Origin: Sodiomyces alkalinus F11
Lineage: Eukaryota > Ascomycota > Sordariomycetes > Glomerellales > Plectosphaerellaceae
DNA length: 64,000 bases
Direction of reading: 5' to 3'
Assembly (NCBI RefSeq): GCF_003711515.1
Contig: NW_021167086.1
Span: 1,836,289-1,900,288 of the forward strand
This document shows positions 53,601-64,000 of the stretch, piece after piece. The notes beneath the pieces were generated by a model, which saw only the letters and a list, made by a program, of their open reading frames with translations, did no database searches and was not told where the DNA came from. Made by a program: the position numbers and the translations under genes. Each line of letters begins with the position of its first letter. The stretch's first letter is position 1.

Positions 53601-53876
53601 AGGTTTATAATCTTTAATTAGTTTCTCTTATTATAAAGATCGTAAATAGTAAAAACGGCATTTTTATATTAATTAATTTACTAGTTTACTACTACTATAG
53701 CTCTCGTTATAGCCGCTTAATTGCTTTATCCGTATTAGACTAACTAAATATCCTATCGGAAGCGTTTAGTATACTGTACTCTGCCTATAATATTCTCCCA
53801 CGACCTCTTCTACGTCCTATTCCCTGTATTCCTCGCGGGCGCCCGCGACCACGCCCATTTTACGGCCATTTTACGG

Positions 53877-53877
53877 C

Positions 53878-53972
<95 letters not shown>

Positions 53973-53982
53973 NNNNNNNNNN

Positions 53983-54078
<96 letters not shown>

Positions 54079-54079
54079 C
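53877..54079. repeat. (TTA)n microsatellite with an internal gap
   Basis: About 200 bp of uninterrupted TTA repeats with ten N at 53973-53982. The long Asn or Ile runs obtained by translating it (frames at 53810-54184 and 53860-54081) are artefacts of the repeat, not proteins. Confidence 0.97.
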
Positions 54080-54599
54080 ATTACTCTTTAAACCAATAAA
54101 TAACCTCTGCCTACCGTTAATATACCTGCTCTTCCTCTCGCTCCTACTTAGATAAATCGCGAGCGCGCGATATAGCGTTACCACAGCGTAGGTTACTACT
54201 TTATAGTATTAGGGTAATTAGGATATCTTCGGCTATAAGGCGAGGTCGGCCACGGCTAACTAAGATAATAAAAGGCTCTAGAATACCATATAGCCTATCC
54301 TCTTATATAAGATTATAACTAAGGTGCTAATAAAGATAGAAGTCGAGGTAGTTAAAGGTATACGGCGGTTATTCTTACTCCCTCTCTAAGATACTATAGG
54401 CGTAAGGTATACTAAACTAAGTCTTAAAGTGCTTTGTATAAGTAGGCGTTAGAGTTATTATTACTATTATTACTTATATCTTAATACTAAGAGCGCGTTA
54501 ATACTATACCACGAATAGTTCTAAGGTATACCTGCTATAACGTATACGGGTGTTACCTATCTAATTTCTTGTACGATAATCCTATATCTACTATAAGAC

Positions 54600-56110
54600 T
54601 TAGTCCGCTTTATCCTTAAGGTATTTAGCTTATTTATTCTTTACTATCTAGTTAATATATTCTGCTAGGAACTTAAGATTAGTAGTTAAATTTAAAAGAT
54701 AGCCCTTAATTTATTTATAACTTAACTTAGCTTATAATATAAGGCGTATCCCGAAATTATAATATAATAATATCTAATAAGGAATAAACTAGTACCGCTA
54801 GGGTATCTAGGTAAAGAGCAGGTATTATATAATAACTTTTTAGTCTAAGAAAAGCTGAAGTAATAAAAGCAAAGCCTTTTTATAATACTCTTTTACTTTT
54901 ACGTATATAATTACCTCCTAGACTATTATAAAACCGCGTAGATCGTGCGTTATATCTACTCTGTTAGGAAGGGTAATATTAATAGGTTTATAAGTTAAGA
55001 GCTCCCCGAAAAAAGGTGCCTTATAATCGTGGAGGATATCTTAATCGCGACTCGGTTTTATATCGTTAGGCCACTTCTAGAGGGTCTTTACCTTACCTTA
55101 TATATTTATATTAATATACTAGATATAGATCTATTTGTATATATCCAGAAATACATCGCCTACCACCTTTTTAAATAACTTCTCGAAGTTAAAGACTATA
55201 CTAAGCGGCTTTAAGATACTAAGAAAGGTATAGTGCTTATTACGATACTAAAGAAACTAGTCGTAGGTATTATAATTCTCTTTACTAATAAGGCCGAACA
55301 CGATATTTAAGGTATTTTAGATATTAGTAATCCTATAGATATTAACCAATAGTATACTAAAGCGATTAGTTTTATAGGTTCTATTATAGATTATAGCCTT
55401 GGGATTAAGCTTTTGTATCTTCTTATACTATAATAGGAACTAAAGGATTACTATAACCTTTCTATTAAGCTACCGATAATAGTGCTTAATCCCGCAGTCC
55501 TCGAATTACTTAATTATAGCCTGTATAGGAGTATAACTAGTAAAGGACTCTTTGTGTACCCTAGGAATCTTATTCTTTATATCCTAGGTAGATTAGAGCT
55601 AAAAAGAAAGTTAGTGCGGTAAGAATTAGAGCGAAAAACTTTATATATCTATTTAGGGTACTTCTCTCTTATTGAGGCTATAATATCGCGGGCAGAGAAT
55701 GAACTTACTATAAAGTACTAGCGGATCTCTTACTTTTACTTATCGCTCTATATTCTTTTATAATAGATTGGATAGGTTAAGATATCCAGGCTTACTTTAT
55801 AGTTATAGTCGGCGTTTATAATAGTAGTAAACTAATATCTATCTTCGTAATTAACCTTTATAGTAAACGGGTAACTAGTCTTCCTTAAGCTAGTATTCGG
55901 GCGTATTTTAGTTATGATAGACTCGCGCTAGCTACCGCTATAATCGTAATAAAGATTAACGCGGTGGTAGATCCTATCTTTACACTTATTCGAAGAGCGC
56001 CGGGTTATAATTACGTATCTATTATCGCGGGCGAAGTCGTTAACGTGGGTAATTAGATCCTTAAGCTCTTCGTAGCCGAGGGTGAACGGCTAAGGGGGTA
56101 AGAGAGCTAT
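54600..56110 (-). pseudogene. MULE transposase with FAR1-type DNA-binding domain
   Basis: This would excise and insert the element. The N-terminal part (about 56098-55740) reads TLGYEELKDLITHVNDFARD, then YVIITRRSSNKCKDRIYHRV, DYSGS, RPNTSLRKTSYPFTIKVNYE and NADYNYKVSLDILTYP, a FAR1/GCM-like zinc-binding fold with Cys/His partly replaced by Tyr. The MULE core (about 55400-55180) reads YNRTYKTNRFSILLVNIYRI, then NTLNIVFGLISKENYNTYD and FEKLFKKVVGDVFLDIYK. The catalytic Asp of the D-x-T-Y-K-T-N motif (about 55386) is Asn here, a RIP-type change. The C-terminus is unclear, and I could not see a SWIM finger. Confidence 0.75.
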
Positions 56111-56239
56111 TACAGCTACGGCGCGGCGTTTAAGCCGTATAGTAAATATCGAATGTAAGGATTATTTATAAGGATAAGAGGGTAAAAAGGGTAAAGAGGT
56201 AAAAAGGATTAATTAATCGTAAGAGATAATAAGATAAAA

Positions 56240-56376
56240 AGGATTCATTAGATATTATAGGCGTTATAGGCGTAGGATTAATTTAGCGCTACTGGCTTAG
56301 TTATTAGTTATAGCAGGTATTAATACCTATACTATAGTCGGATTATCCGGTTAGTATAGTCGGGATATCCTAACCC
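56240..56376 (-). repeat. MULE right terminal inverted repeat
   Basis: Partner of 53464-53600. Its outer end reads GGGATATCCTAACCC on +, directly followed by the target duplication TTATTTTA. Confidence 0.8.
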
Positions 56377-56880
56377 TTATTTTATAGTTATAGGCAGAGC
56401 CTTACCCTACCTATCTACCGCTAGATATAATAAGCACCTACCCCCTTAAGAAAGGTAGGAATGCCTACCTTACCTATTCTCTTTATTAATTGAACGGAAA
56501 GAATAATAGGAATACTTCCCGGGGACGCAGGGAGACTAAGTATAGAGTACCGCGGCCGTAGTATAGCGGAGACGCCGTAGTATCTATATAGCCCCCGCTC
56601 CCTTGCTAGCGATCGGCCTAAGCTAACCCGAACTATAGCCTATTACCCTTCCTATTATTAGCTATTAGCCTAAAGATATAATCCAGATATATAGAAAAGA
56701 TAAACCGGGGCTATATTGGCCTTATAGGAGTATTACTCTACTTAAAGATAAGTATAAAGGTTTTCTCTAAAACCCTGGGTTTCCCCTTTATAGCTACCTA
56801 AAAAAGACTATATAGTCTAAATTAGACTCCTATAGATTAGTTAGGATAGCGGAGTAAGATTAATACTAATAATAATAAAT
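56377..56880 (+). mobile_element. LINE1 copy D, 3' terminal segment with (AAT)n tail
   Basis: This matches 10525-11003 of copy B (CTCTTTATTAA-TGAACGGAA, AAACCGGGGCTATAT, GGATAGCGGAGTAAGAT) and ends in AATAATAATAAA at about 56866-56880. It confirms that B and D share one 3' end. Confidence 0.7.
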
Positions 56881-57173
56881 TTATATACTTCTTAATTCGT
56901 AATAATAGCCTATATTATTCCTTTCTTAATTAAGCCTATTATATTAACGCCTGTATTAAGAACGTCTCTACTAATAATAGTTATTGCTAGTATTAGTGTT
57001 AGTAGTTAATTAGCTGTTATTAGTAATCAAGAAAGAAATCTATATAAAATACCACTGCTTATACCTCTATAGCCAGGACCCCGGTAAATATAGATAGTTT
57101 ATATATAAATAAACCTGCCTCTGTATTTGTATATTTTACCTGCTGAATATCGAAATATGCCTGCTATTTATAC
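56881..57173. other. Stretch with no recognised content
   Basis: AT-rich, with no open frame. CA is moderately retained at its right end. It lies between the tail of LINE1 copy D and the 3' LTR of Copia-C. A loose inverted arrangement of TAATAATAG/CTATTA words is present, but no element class is supported. Confidence 0.4.
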
Positions 57174-57337
57174 TGTTAGAACACAAATAAGGTACGCGGA
57201 ATTGTGTGTGTATTTATCTAAGTGAAGTTTGTGATACTTTATGGGGATATCTAACAATACGGAAAAAGCAGGGGAAATAAGGGTAGATATATAGAACCGA
57301 GGTACTCCACACGTCTAACATAATATAGTTTATCACA
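57174..57337 (-). repeat. Copia-C 3' LTR, about 164 bp
   Basis: In sense it runs from 57337 (TGTGATAAAC) to 57174 (GTTCTAACA), with TG...CA ends intact. It lies downstream, in sense, of the Copia-C RNase H C-terminus (57640-57830). It has almost no RIP. Its partner would be beyond the window's right edge, so this is inferred from ends and position. An 80-codon reverse frame over it (57214-57456) is probably meaningless. Confidence 0.5.
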
Positions 57338-57830
57338 CCTCGATAAGGTGGCTGTAGGTATCGAATACACCCTCCCAGAACAGTAGGATTAATCCTAACT
57401 ATTCTGCTTATTAAATTAATACTTAAAATCCAGGGTAAATCGGGCCTAGATATCAATCAACGGCGTTATAGGCGTTAAAGCCAAAAAAGCAGTCAAAAAG
57501 TGTTAAAAACAGTACCTAAATAACAGTCTGTAGGAGTATAAAAACACTTAAAAACAACGGTCTAATCGATCGTTTTCCTTTAATTAAAACGTAATAAAAG
57601 GACCTCGTCCCTAGTAATTACTTTAATCTAATTTAGTCAGGACCTCTATACTAAGCAGATATATAAACTCCCTGTATTTTTATAGTCGGAGTACCTGTAT
57701 AAGGCTATCGCTAACTATATCGTTAGTAGGGATCTAATTAATCGAGACGGTCCCCTTTTAGACGGTTTACCGGATCTAAAGGGCGTAGATATCGAGATAC
57801 TTTGATTTCGAGGTAATCTACGGCCTAGGG
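57338..57830 (-). pseudogene. Copia-C RNase H C-terminus and 3' flank
   Basis: From 57829 downward the reverse strand reads ITSKSKYLDIYAL, then a KGTVSIN stretch, IPTNDIVSDSLIQVLRL and KYREFIYLLSIEVLTKLD. This is the H-I-D-I-R-x-H ... I-x-T-x-x-x-x-AD-x-LTK-x-L pattern that ends Copia RNase H, with partial loss. It links the 3' LTR to the pol part right of the LTR-3 element. The part 57338-57600 is almost free of RIP. Confidence 0.6.
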
Positions 57831-58173
57831 TGATATGCCCTGTCCAGGTATATCTCTAGCCAGCCAGTACTACCGGACCTAGGGCTTCTAGGGTTCGGAA
57901 TGGCGACCTTTAGGTATAGAAAATAGGGTATAATAAAGATATCCTCTACTAATCTAAAGGCGGGCCTGCCGGGAATATATCCTCGGCGAGCCCCGGACTA
58001 TCTATTTCTCTATACTACCGGTCTATTCCTGATATTCGGGGCTATACGCGCGTTTAGGGATCTTAGTCCGGTCCCTAAACGCTCGTTTAGGTACTAGCCG
58101 ATAGGCTCTATACGTTCGTATAATGCCCGGCGCGTAAGGACTATCCGTGCGTATAGTCTTCCGGCGTATTATA
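57831..58173 (-). repeat. LTR-3 3' LTR, 343 bp
   Basis: In sense it starts TATAATACGCCGG and ends GGACAGGGCATATCA. It is the same length as the partner at 59825-60167. Shared words include CCCGGCGCGTAAGGACTATC and CGGGGCTATACGCG. It is preceded in sense by CGCCCGGGGTA, as at 3700 and 14448. Confidence 0.8.
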
Positions 58174-58689
58174 TACCCCGGGCGAAAAAAGCCCTGTGTC
58201 CTGCGGGCGTTCTAAGGAGCTATTAGGCGATATAGTATACTAACGCGGTTATAGTCGGAGTAATAGATATACCGGATAGAGTAATCGTTACTTATAACCG
58301 GTTATAAACGGACGGTGTTTATAATAAAAGGAAATAGGGGATAGAATATATTACGCGCCTACTACGCTATCTACTAACTTCTCCTCTATACTACGCTTGT
58401 AGCTATGGGATCCGGACGCGCCTCGCGCGTCTACTAATCGACGGGGGAAATTAGGTGGAGAGGGGATAGAATATATAAAAACGAAAAACACTAACTAAAA
58501 GTACCTCCCAGGTTCCTTTTTTACGACGGCGTACCTATACGCTATCTTTTCCTACTACTATACCCTTTCTATCGTGGGCCTAAAACTATATAATCGTACT
58601 AATTAATATAAACTATACGCCCTTTCTTTTTATATACCTGTATACCGAATACTAAATATAAAACACGAGAACCAGAAGAACGTTACGTG
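58174..58689 (-). other. LTR-3 internal 3' non-coding region
   Basis: No convincing frame. The motif AGGGGATAGAATATAT occurs twice (about 58337 and 58460). GCCCGCAGGACACAGGG and CGCCCGGGG in sense are shared with the other LTR-3 loci, directly before the 3' LTR. Confidence 0.5.
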
Positions 58690-59760
58690 TCTAACCCCTA
58701 AATGCTTATTTCTTAGATTTTCTCTACCTACGGTAACTCCTTATCGCTATCTAGGAAACCCTAGTTTTCCTCGTTATAGCCGAGGATACTCTTAACGGCG
58801 CTACTACCTAGTTCTATAGCACGTTTATCGATCTTATCACGGTCGATATCGTACGATAAGAGTAGACCCTTACTGCCCGGCTAGTCGTAGTACTAGGCCA
58901 GGACGCTTATATAGATTATTAGGTCCTACGCGCATGTCGGATACGTGGTAAAGCGGTCGGCTATAGTCGTGCGTTTATTAGTATCCATAATACCGTTAGG
59001 GTTAAGTCTAGTGATTTAGGTATAGTCTTCTATATGCTAGATAGCGAGTAAGAACGGTAAACCGACGACGTTCCAGGTCTTATTAGGTATAACGTTATCT
59101 ATAACGAACTTTCTAACCTACGCCGCGACTAGCACCGGTAGGATAATACCCTGACCGCGCTAGAAAAAGGTTACTAACCGCTACTTATTATATATAAACT
59201 CCTCCGACACAAACACGGCGCCGGAGTTATATAGACGTTTGGCTAGATGCTTATATTCTATTATCCAGATTATCTCCTCGCCGGGGCGCGCTATAAAGTT
59301 ATCCGGTCTTCGGATCTATTTCTTTAGGTAGGATACGTCGGACACGGACTCTGATCGCGAGATTCTTCCTCTTAAGGTTAGGCCGCTCGCGCCGGCTATC
59401 TCTAAGGCGTACACGGCCCTCTTAGCTATATTAAGTAGAGCTATATCTTCGGGCGTGAGGAGATTAGCGATAGGGTCCGGAAAATTATCTAAGAACTTAA
59501 TAAGATTTTTCGCGCTTTTAGCGCTTCGCGGATAAGGATAGTCGTTAAGGAGGTTTATATCGGTTATAATAACAGAGCTTTAGGTTTCACGGTAAGTTTT
59601 TCGTTTAGTAGAGTTAGTATAATCGCCGAGCCTATATATGAATAGCAGGCCGTGGTTCTTATATACTCCACGCCTTAGTCTAGTAAAGGAGAGGCGTCTT
59701 TACTCGGCGTGCCGACGGTTATCTAGTTCCGTCGGTATACTATATATCTATATAGTTATA
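58690..59760 (-). pseudogene. LTR-3 internal ORF, unknown function (complete element)
   Basis: A reverse-strand frame of about 350 codons. Readable parts in order: RLRRGVYKNHGLLFIYRLGD, SAKSAKNLIKFLDNFPDPIA, EDIALLNIAKRAVYALEIAG, ASGLTLRGRISRSESVSDVS, ARPGEEIIWIIEYKHLAKRL, NSGAVFVSEEFIY, IPNKTWNVVGLPFLLAI, ITRLNPNGIMDTNKRTTIAD and KGLLLSYDIDRDKIDKRAIE. TAG at likely Trp/Gln positions breaks it. No zinc knuckle, protease, RT or integrase motif. The first third is shared with 12591-13640, the rest is not. I do not recognise the family; it reads like a captured or cargo gene. Confidence 0.55.
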
Positions 59761-59824
59761 GAATATATAGCTCGCGTCGAGCGGCGGTATACGAACCTCG
59801 CTTAAAAGCTTAGTTACTACTTTT

Positions 59825-60167
59825 TAATATATCCTATCTAGGTATATCTCTAGCTAGCCAGTACTATTAGACCTAGGGCTTTTAGGGTTCGGAATAGCGA
59901 CCTTTAGATATAGAAGATAGGGTATAATAAAGATATCCTCTACTAATCTAAAGGCGGGCCTACCGGTAATATATCCTCGGTAAGCCCCGGACTATCTATT
60001 TCTTTATATAACCGGTCTATTCCTGATATTCGGGGCTATACGCGTGTTTAGGGATTCTAGTCCGGTCCCTAAACGTTTATTTAGATACTAGCCGACGGGC
60101 TTTATACGTTCGTATAGTGCCCGGCGCGTAAGGACTATCCGTGCGTATAGTCTTCCGGCGTATTATA
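59825..60167 (-). repeat. LTR-3 5' LTR, 343 bp
   Basis: Sense start TATAATACGCCGG at 60167 and end GGATATATTA at 59825. It directly abuts Copia-C sequence on its outer side, which fixes the LTR boundary. Confidence 0.8.
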
Positions 60168-63100
60168 GGGGATTCTAATAGCTGCTTAGTTTATTAATTA
60201 TCCTAGTATACTATTAGTGGTTCCTCCTTAAAGGTTAATGTTAGGTCCTTTATTGAACGCCTTATCGCGATATACTGCCTAGTAGTAGCAGAAAGTGCTA
60301 TAACCTCGGCTTTAGTACTAGAGGTCACGACGCTTATTTATTTATTTGCCTTCTAGTCTATAGGACCCCCGAAGAGCAGGGTCGTGTAACCTTACGAGCT
60401 ATACCTAGTCTTACGATTATCCGCGAAGGCGGCGTCAGAGATATAGAAGAGTATAGGCTTTTAGTAGTCTTTACGTGGTCCGAAGTAGAGGCATAGGGTC
60501 TTTATCGAGCCGAGATACTTTAGGCACCTATCGGTAGCTTCGTGATACTATTTTAAAGGGTTAGTGCTGAATTCGGTAAGCCCCGAAACGGCTTTAGAGA
60601 CGTTAGGCCGGGTCTAATAGGCGGCGTAGTTAATAGAACCGACCTTCCGAAGATATAGATAGATTAATTCTTCGGAGGCTTATTAGTTAGTAGCAGATAA
60701 TTCTAAAACGTTAGGATAAGGAAAAGGGCTTTTAACCTTATAACCTCTATAATCCACTTATAATGCCTTTATCTTATCGGTGATATAGTTCTTAAGGGAA
60801 AGCTAAAGCCTAAGTTATTAGCGATATCGAATAACCCTAATCCCTAGGAACCACTTAACTAGGCCTAGATCTCTAATCTAGAAGTACTGCTATATCCGTT
60901 ATATAAGGTTATTAGTAGTAGATTAATATTCCTTCCTATAAATTAAAATAATATCGTCCACGTAGAAGAACGCGATTAGTTCTTTGCTTTTAAAGACGTA
61001 ATCGTCTTTAGTTAATTACTTTAGGTCGTATATATCTAAAACGGAAGAGAGCTATTTGTGCTATATCTCTAGAGAATAGCGGAGGCTATATAACGCTCGC
61101 CGTAGCCTTTAAATCCCTCTACGTTATTTAGGAATATATATAGATTACTTTAAAACGTCCTCGAGCTAATTATAGGCTTTAAGGCCTATAACCGACTAGA
61201 TCAACTACTAACCAGGAGGGTCCTTAATATAGATCTCTTCGTTAAGCAGGGTATTAGTAAATACGTTAACGGCGTTAAGTTACCGAGTCTCGAGATCGAA
61301 ATAGGCTATAATACCTATTAAAGACCTAAAGGTCCTTCTAGCGAGGGTAGAGTCGTAGGCGTTAAGGTGGTTATTTAGTTATTAATCCCCTTAAACGTAA
61401 AGGCGTGCCTTAAACTTATTAACGTAGCCTATAGGATCGACCTTATACTTAAAAATCTATTTAAGGTCTAGTAGCGTTAGAACTTATTTAGATAGTCCTG
61501 AGCCTTACCCCTGCTAGTAGGATTATTCCTACCGTTTAAAAGTGCCTATTAACCTAAGCGTGCCGACCTTCTATAAGGCGGCCTTAATCCATTCTAATTT
61601 ATAAGGACTCTTTAGCATTTAAGACTAGTTTAGAGGTTCCTTAGGTATATCGCGGCGTAGTAGCGGCTTCTTCGGTATCTCGATCTAATTATAGAAGGTA
61701 TAAAAGGAAGGAGGGGTATAACGGTCGGTTGGACGCCTACTACGGGCAGGCCAGTCGGTAGCGGCCGTCGGAATAATAGGAGGGCGGCTTCTTCTACTAG
61801 TAAAAGAGGAAGGTTAGTTAGTAGTAGTAGTGGAAGAAGAGGGTTATAAAGACTTAGTAGGAGCCGTGGATACCGGATTAACGGCGGTGGTAGTAGTGGT
61901 TAATTCCTCTTTAAGAACCGATTAGTTAGGGGATAATAATCCGATCTCGACGGCGGTATCGCCGGTTACGGCCGTATCGTTAGATTAATCTTCGGTATCG
62001 TTGTACCGTTTAAAAATAGGCGGTAGATCCGTAGTTTTACTTAGTGGTGTAGGAGGGCCGTTTATAGTTATTACGGGAGGGAAAACAGGTACTATTAGAG
62101 GCATAATTATAGGTGTAATTATAGAAGACGTTAAAGCAGGTACCGCCGGAGGCGTGGAAGGCGTTATAGGGCTTATTTACCCTGTTCCACGTGCCTCTTA
62201 ATTAGGTGCCTCCTGCTATTATTATTCTTCTACAGATTCTATAGTAGTTATTAAGCCTATACCTTTATCTACCCCCCTAGAAATAACGGCAGTAATAGCG
62301 GCGATAGCTATAGTGGCCGCTATAGTGGTAGCCTCCGTTATTACCTCCCTTATAGTATTCCACTCTAGTAGCGTTTAAGGGTAAAGATTAACTATATTAG
62401 TAGTAATACCTAGAGAATTATAGAGTTAATAATCTATAGGCAGATTAAGCTGCTCGAAAACCTTAATTAATACCTTAGGTTCGTGGTTATAATCTTTATA
62501 TAGCAGTTTTTCGTTAAAGGTAACGTCTCTTATTCGCAGGAACCTCCTTAATTTCAGCACCTAAGTCCGATATATATTAGTGCTCTTATAGCCGATTAAA
62601 TAGCCGATATATACTCTCTCCGCGAGCTTAGCATTACGGTTACGACCTTATTAATAATCCGCGGTTAATAGATAGGCTCTATAACTATACCTCTTTAGGT
62701 GGCTAATGATAGGCTTTATTAGAATCTTCTTTAGGCCTTATTTATTAATCTAATTCTTTATCTGCCCTTAAGGGGTTTTCCACTAGAGGTCCTTCCGAGG
62801 GATAAGGTTATATAGACATACTATAGCAGCCACTAGCTCTGGCTATATATCCTATTAGATGCCTAAGGCTATTACGAGGGTTCTCGCGATAGTAAAAATA
62901 ACGCCGCTATAGCGTTCTGCCTTCGGATTCTGCACGGCTATATATAGCGATAACCTCTTAAGTAAAATCCCTCTTTTATCGGCCTATTTATCGAAGCCTT
63001 TCTAAAGGGATCTTTCTTTATCTAGTCGGATCACTATAATTATATAGTGGTACTGCCTTTAAAGGAAGAACTTAAAATTCACTAATATAGGTAAGGCTAA

Positions 63101-63900
63101 TTTATAGTCATGCAGGAACCGTATAATAGCTTAACGAGTACAGGGATCGTATAAAAGCATCACGACCTTTATACTATTATAGGCCTTATTAAGGCTAAAG
63201 AGGTTAACTTCCACCCTATACCACGGCCTCGTCGTTTAGTGGTTAGGTGACCTTCTTAAGATAACCTTCTTTACCTTACTAAGGGTATAGGCCTTATAAT
63301 CTACTATAAGAGGACCTTTTCCTTTAATAACACCTCTAATAAGGGTATCTCCTATTTTATTAAGGGTAATAGCGCCGGTATACCCTAGCCTCTTATACTA
63401 TAAATAAGCGTTAGCCACGCTTATAGTAGGCCGTATAGAGCTAAAGAAGCTGCTTAGTAGGTACTATTAACGATCCGTTAGAATAAGAGCGTATTAATCG
63501 TTAACGTTATTTAGAGATAGGGCTACTAAGCCCTCTACCTTTAGCACTTCGAGTCCGGAATTAAAAACGATACCCTATTTCTTTAATCTTGTAGTCGCGA
63601 TTAAGGTTATTAGGTAGTCTTATATAAAAGCAACGCGATTTAGCACTAAAACGAAAGGATTACTATATTCGTTATCCACTTCTAATTATATCCTGCTATA
63701 ACCCTTAACTAGCTTAGTCTCTCCACCACCCATTTAAAAGTAACGCTCTTCGATAGCAGGTTTAAAATCCTATAGTAAGTACCGTTAGTTAGTGATCTAT
63801 CTCGAGGTACTAGAGTCGATTAGTAGTTAATTAAAGCTTTAGGTTACTACTAACGTTACTATTAAGCTGTAGAAGGGAATATATCCTATAGGATTCCTTG
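60168..63900 (-). pseudogene. Copia-C pol: protease, integrase, RT, RNase H
   Basis: In sense: protease LLIDSSTSRxITN near 63800-63830 (family DSGAS-HIT); GAG-pre-integrase YKRLGYTGAITLNKIGDTLI near 63345-63405; integrase RPWYRVEVNLFSLNKAYNS near 63180-63230, then VQNPKAERYSGVIFTIARTL near 62865-62945 and YNLIPRKDL near 62785-62810. A Pro/Thr/Ser-rich linker covers about 62250-61650 (forward frame 62001-62201 is its shadow). RT LIAFFYVDDIILIY is at about 60945-60987, both catalytic Asp intact. RNase H SVVTSSTKAEVIALSATTRQ is at about 60265-60330. Fewer stops than the other Copia copies, but still broken. Confidence 0.75.
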
Positions 63901-64000
63901 TCGGAATCCTTATCCTGGTTATCTATAAAGTTAGATGCCTCCTTTAACGATTCTTTCGGCTATAACTTCTAAGAGTCGTTTTTAGTACCCGTTTTAAGGC
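63901..64000 (-). pseudogene. Copia-C gag C-terminus, partial
   Basis: The last 100 bp before the edge precede the protease in sense and read SRKNR-like basic residues followed by stops. Gag is expected here from element order; the sequence alone does not prove it. Confidence 0.35.

Larger units (their letters stand above)
53464..56376 (-). mobile_element. Mutator-like DNA transposon (MULE), 2.9 kb
   Basis: It is flanked by 8-bp duplications, with terminal inverted repeats of about 135 bp (53464-53600 and 56240-56376). Both begin GGGT[A/T]AGGATAT when read inward. Inside is a reverse-strand transposase with a FAR1-type zinc domain and a MULE domain, and a long (TTA)n array near the left end. 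It is inserted in the 3' UTR of LINE1 copy D. It is RIP-mutated throughout. Confidence 0.8.
57831..60167 (-). mobile_element. Complete LTR-3 element, 2.34 kb, with unknown ORF
   Basis: Two 343-bp direct repeats (59825-60167 and 57831-58173, reverse sense) enclose about 1.65 kb that encodes one recognisable but unknown reading frame and no pol domain. It is inserted in Copia-C RNase H. The flanks (CCCC on one side, CCCT on the other, in sense) suggest a 4-5-bp target duplication, but this is not certain. By structure it is a non-autonomous LTR element carrying a non-retroviral ORF. Confidence 0.65.
57174..64000 (-). mobile_element. Copia-C LTR retrotransposon, cut by the window edge
   Basis: A reverse-strand Ty1/copia element running from its 3' LTR (57174) to the protease at about 63810-63900; gag and the 5' LTR lie outside. 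A complete LTR-3 element (57831-60167) splits it inside RNase H: sense sequence before the split (about 60168-60310) and after it (57830-57640) joins into one RNase H end. It keeps an intact YVDDI box and fewer stops than LINE1. Confidence 0.75.

Noticed and set aside
53810..54184. Reverse-strand open frames with long Asn or Ile runs
   Set aside because: They are translations of the (TTA)n array across an N gap; no protein-like sequence outside the repeat.
57349..57368. Apparent tRNA primer site TGGCTGTAGG
   Set aside because: The complement ends in CCA, but the distance to the T-loop-like part is too short for a tRNA 3' end, and element orientation puts this at the 3' side of Copia-C.
57214..57456. 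80-codon reverse frame with MISRPDLPWILSINLISRIV start
   Set aside because: It runs across the putative Copia-C LTR and its flank; no homology to other coding parts, and no RIP stops are expected there because the region is barely mutated.
62001..62201. 66-codon forward frame rich in Gly, Ile and Val
   Set aside because: It is the antisense of the Pro/Thr/Ser-rich linker between Copia-C integrase and RT.

Overview
The window looks like a gene-poor, transposon-packed region of a filamentous ascomycete (Pezizomycotina). The main evidence is base composition: almost everywhere CpA/TpG has become TpA while CpG is kept. This is the signature of repeat-induced point mutation (RIP), not of CpG deamination. 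Reading frames that can still be followed by family motifs are full of TAG/TAA where Gln or Trp is expected. I found no intact host gene, no rRNA, no functional tRNA and no CRISPR. Essentially every long stretch is a mobile element or a remnant of one.

Families recognised. (1) LINE1: a non-LTR element with ORF1 (zinc knuckle), endonuclease, reverse transcriptase and C-terminal zinc motif, ending in (TAA)n; copies A to G. (2) LINE2: a second non-LTR family of about 6.15 kb with CCHC ORF1 and an endonuclease-RT-RNase H ORF2. Copy 1 (17666-23811) is the best preserved; copies 2 and 3 are at 34483-46397 and 48355-49572. (3) Three Copia families: Copia-B (25594-31925, plus a 3' fragment at 46398-47123), Copia-A (37117-42772) and Copia-C (57174 to the window edge). 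(4) An unfamiliar LTR family, here called LTR-3, with LTRs of about 343 bp and internal reading frames that are not gag or pol. (5) A Mutator-like DNA transposon (53464-56376). (6) A tRNA-derived SINE (47747-48236) whose 3' end matches the 3' end of LINE2. (7) A 389-bp insertion of unclear class.

Layout. 1-4067: tandem repeats, an unknown degraded ORF and an LTR-3 copy. 4071-17398: six partial LINE1 and LTR-3 copies, partly head-to-head. 17399-34482: one reverse-strand LINE1 (copy C) split by LINE2 copy 1, Copia-B and the 389-bp insert. 34483-46397: LINE2 copy 2 split by Copia-A. 46398-49572: Copia-B fragment, LINE1 ORF1 (G) split by the SINE, then LINE2 copy 3. 49573-56880: LINE1 copy D split by the Mutator-like element. 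57174-64000: Copia-C split by a complete LTR-3 element.

The nesting gives relative ages, because each inserted element is younger than the one it splits. The most interesting points are the SINE/LINE2 shared tail, the LTR-3 family with unknown cargo ORFs, and islands that escaped most RIP. Boundaries come from reading by eye and from comparing copies with one another within the window; no alignment or database search was run.
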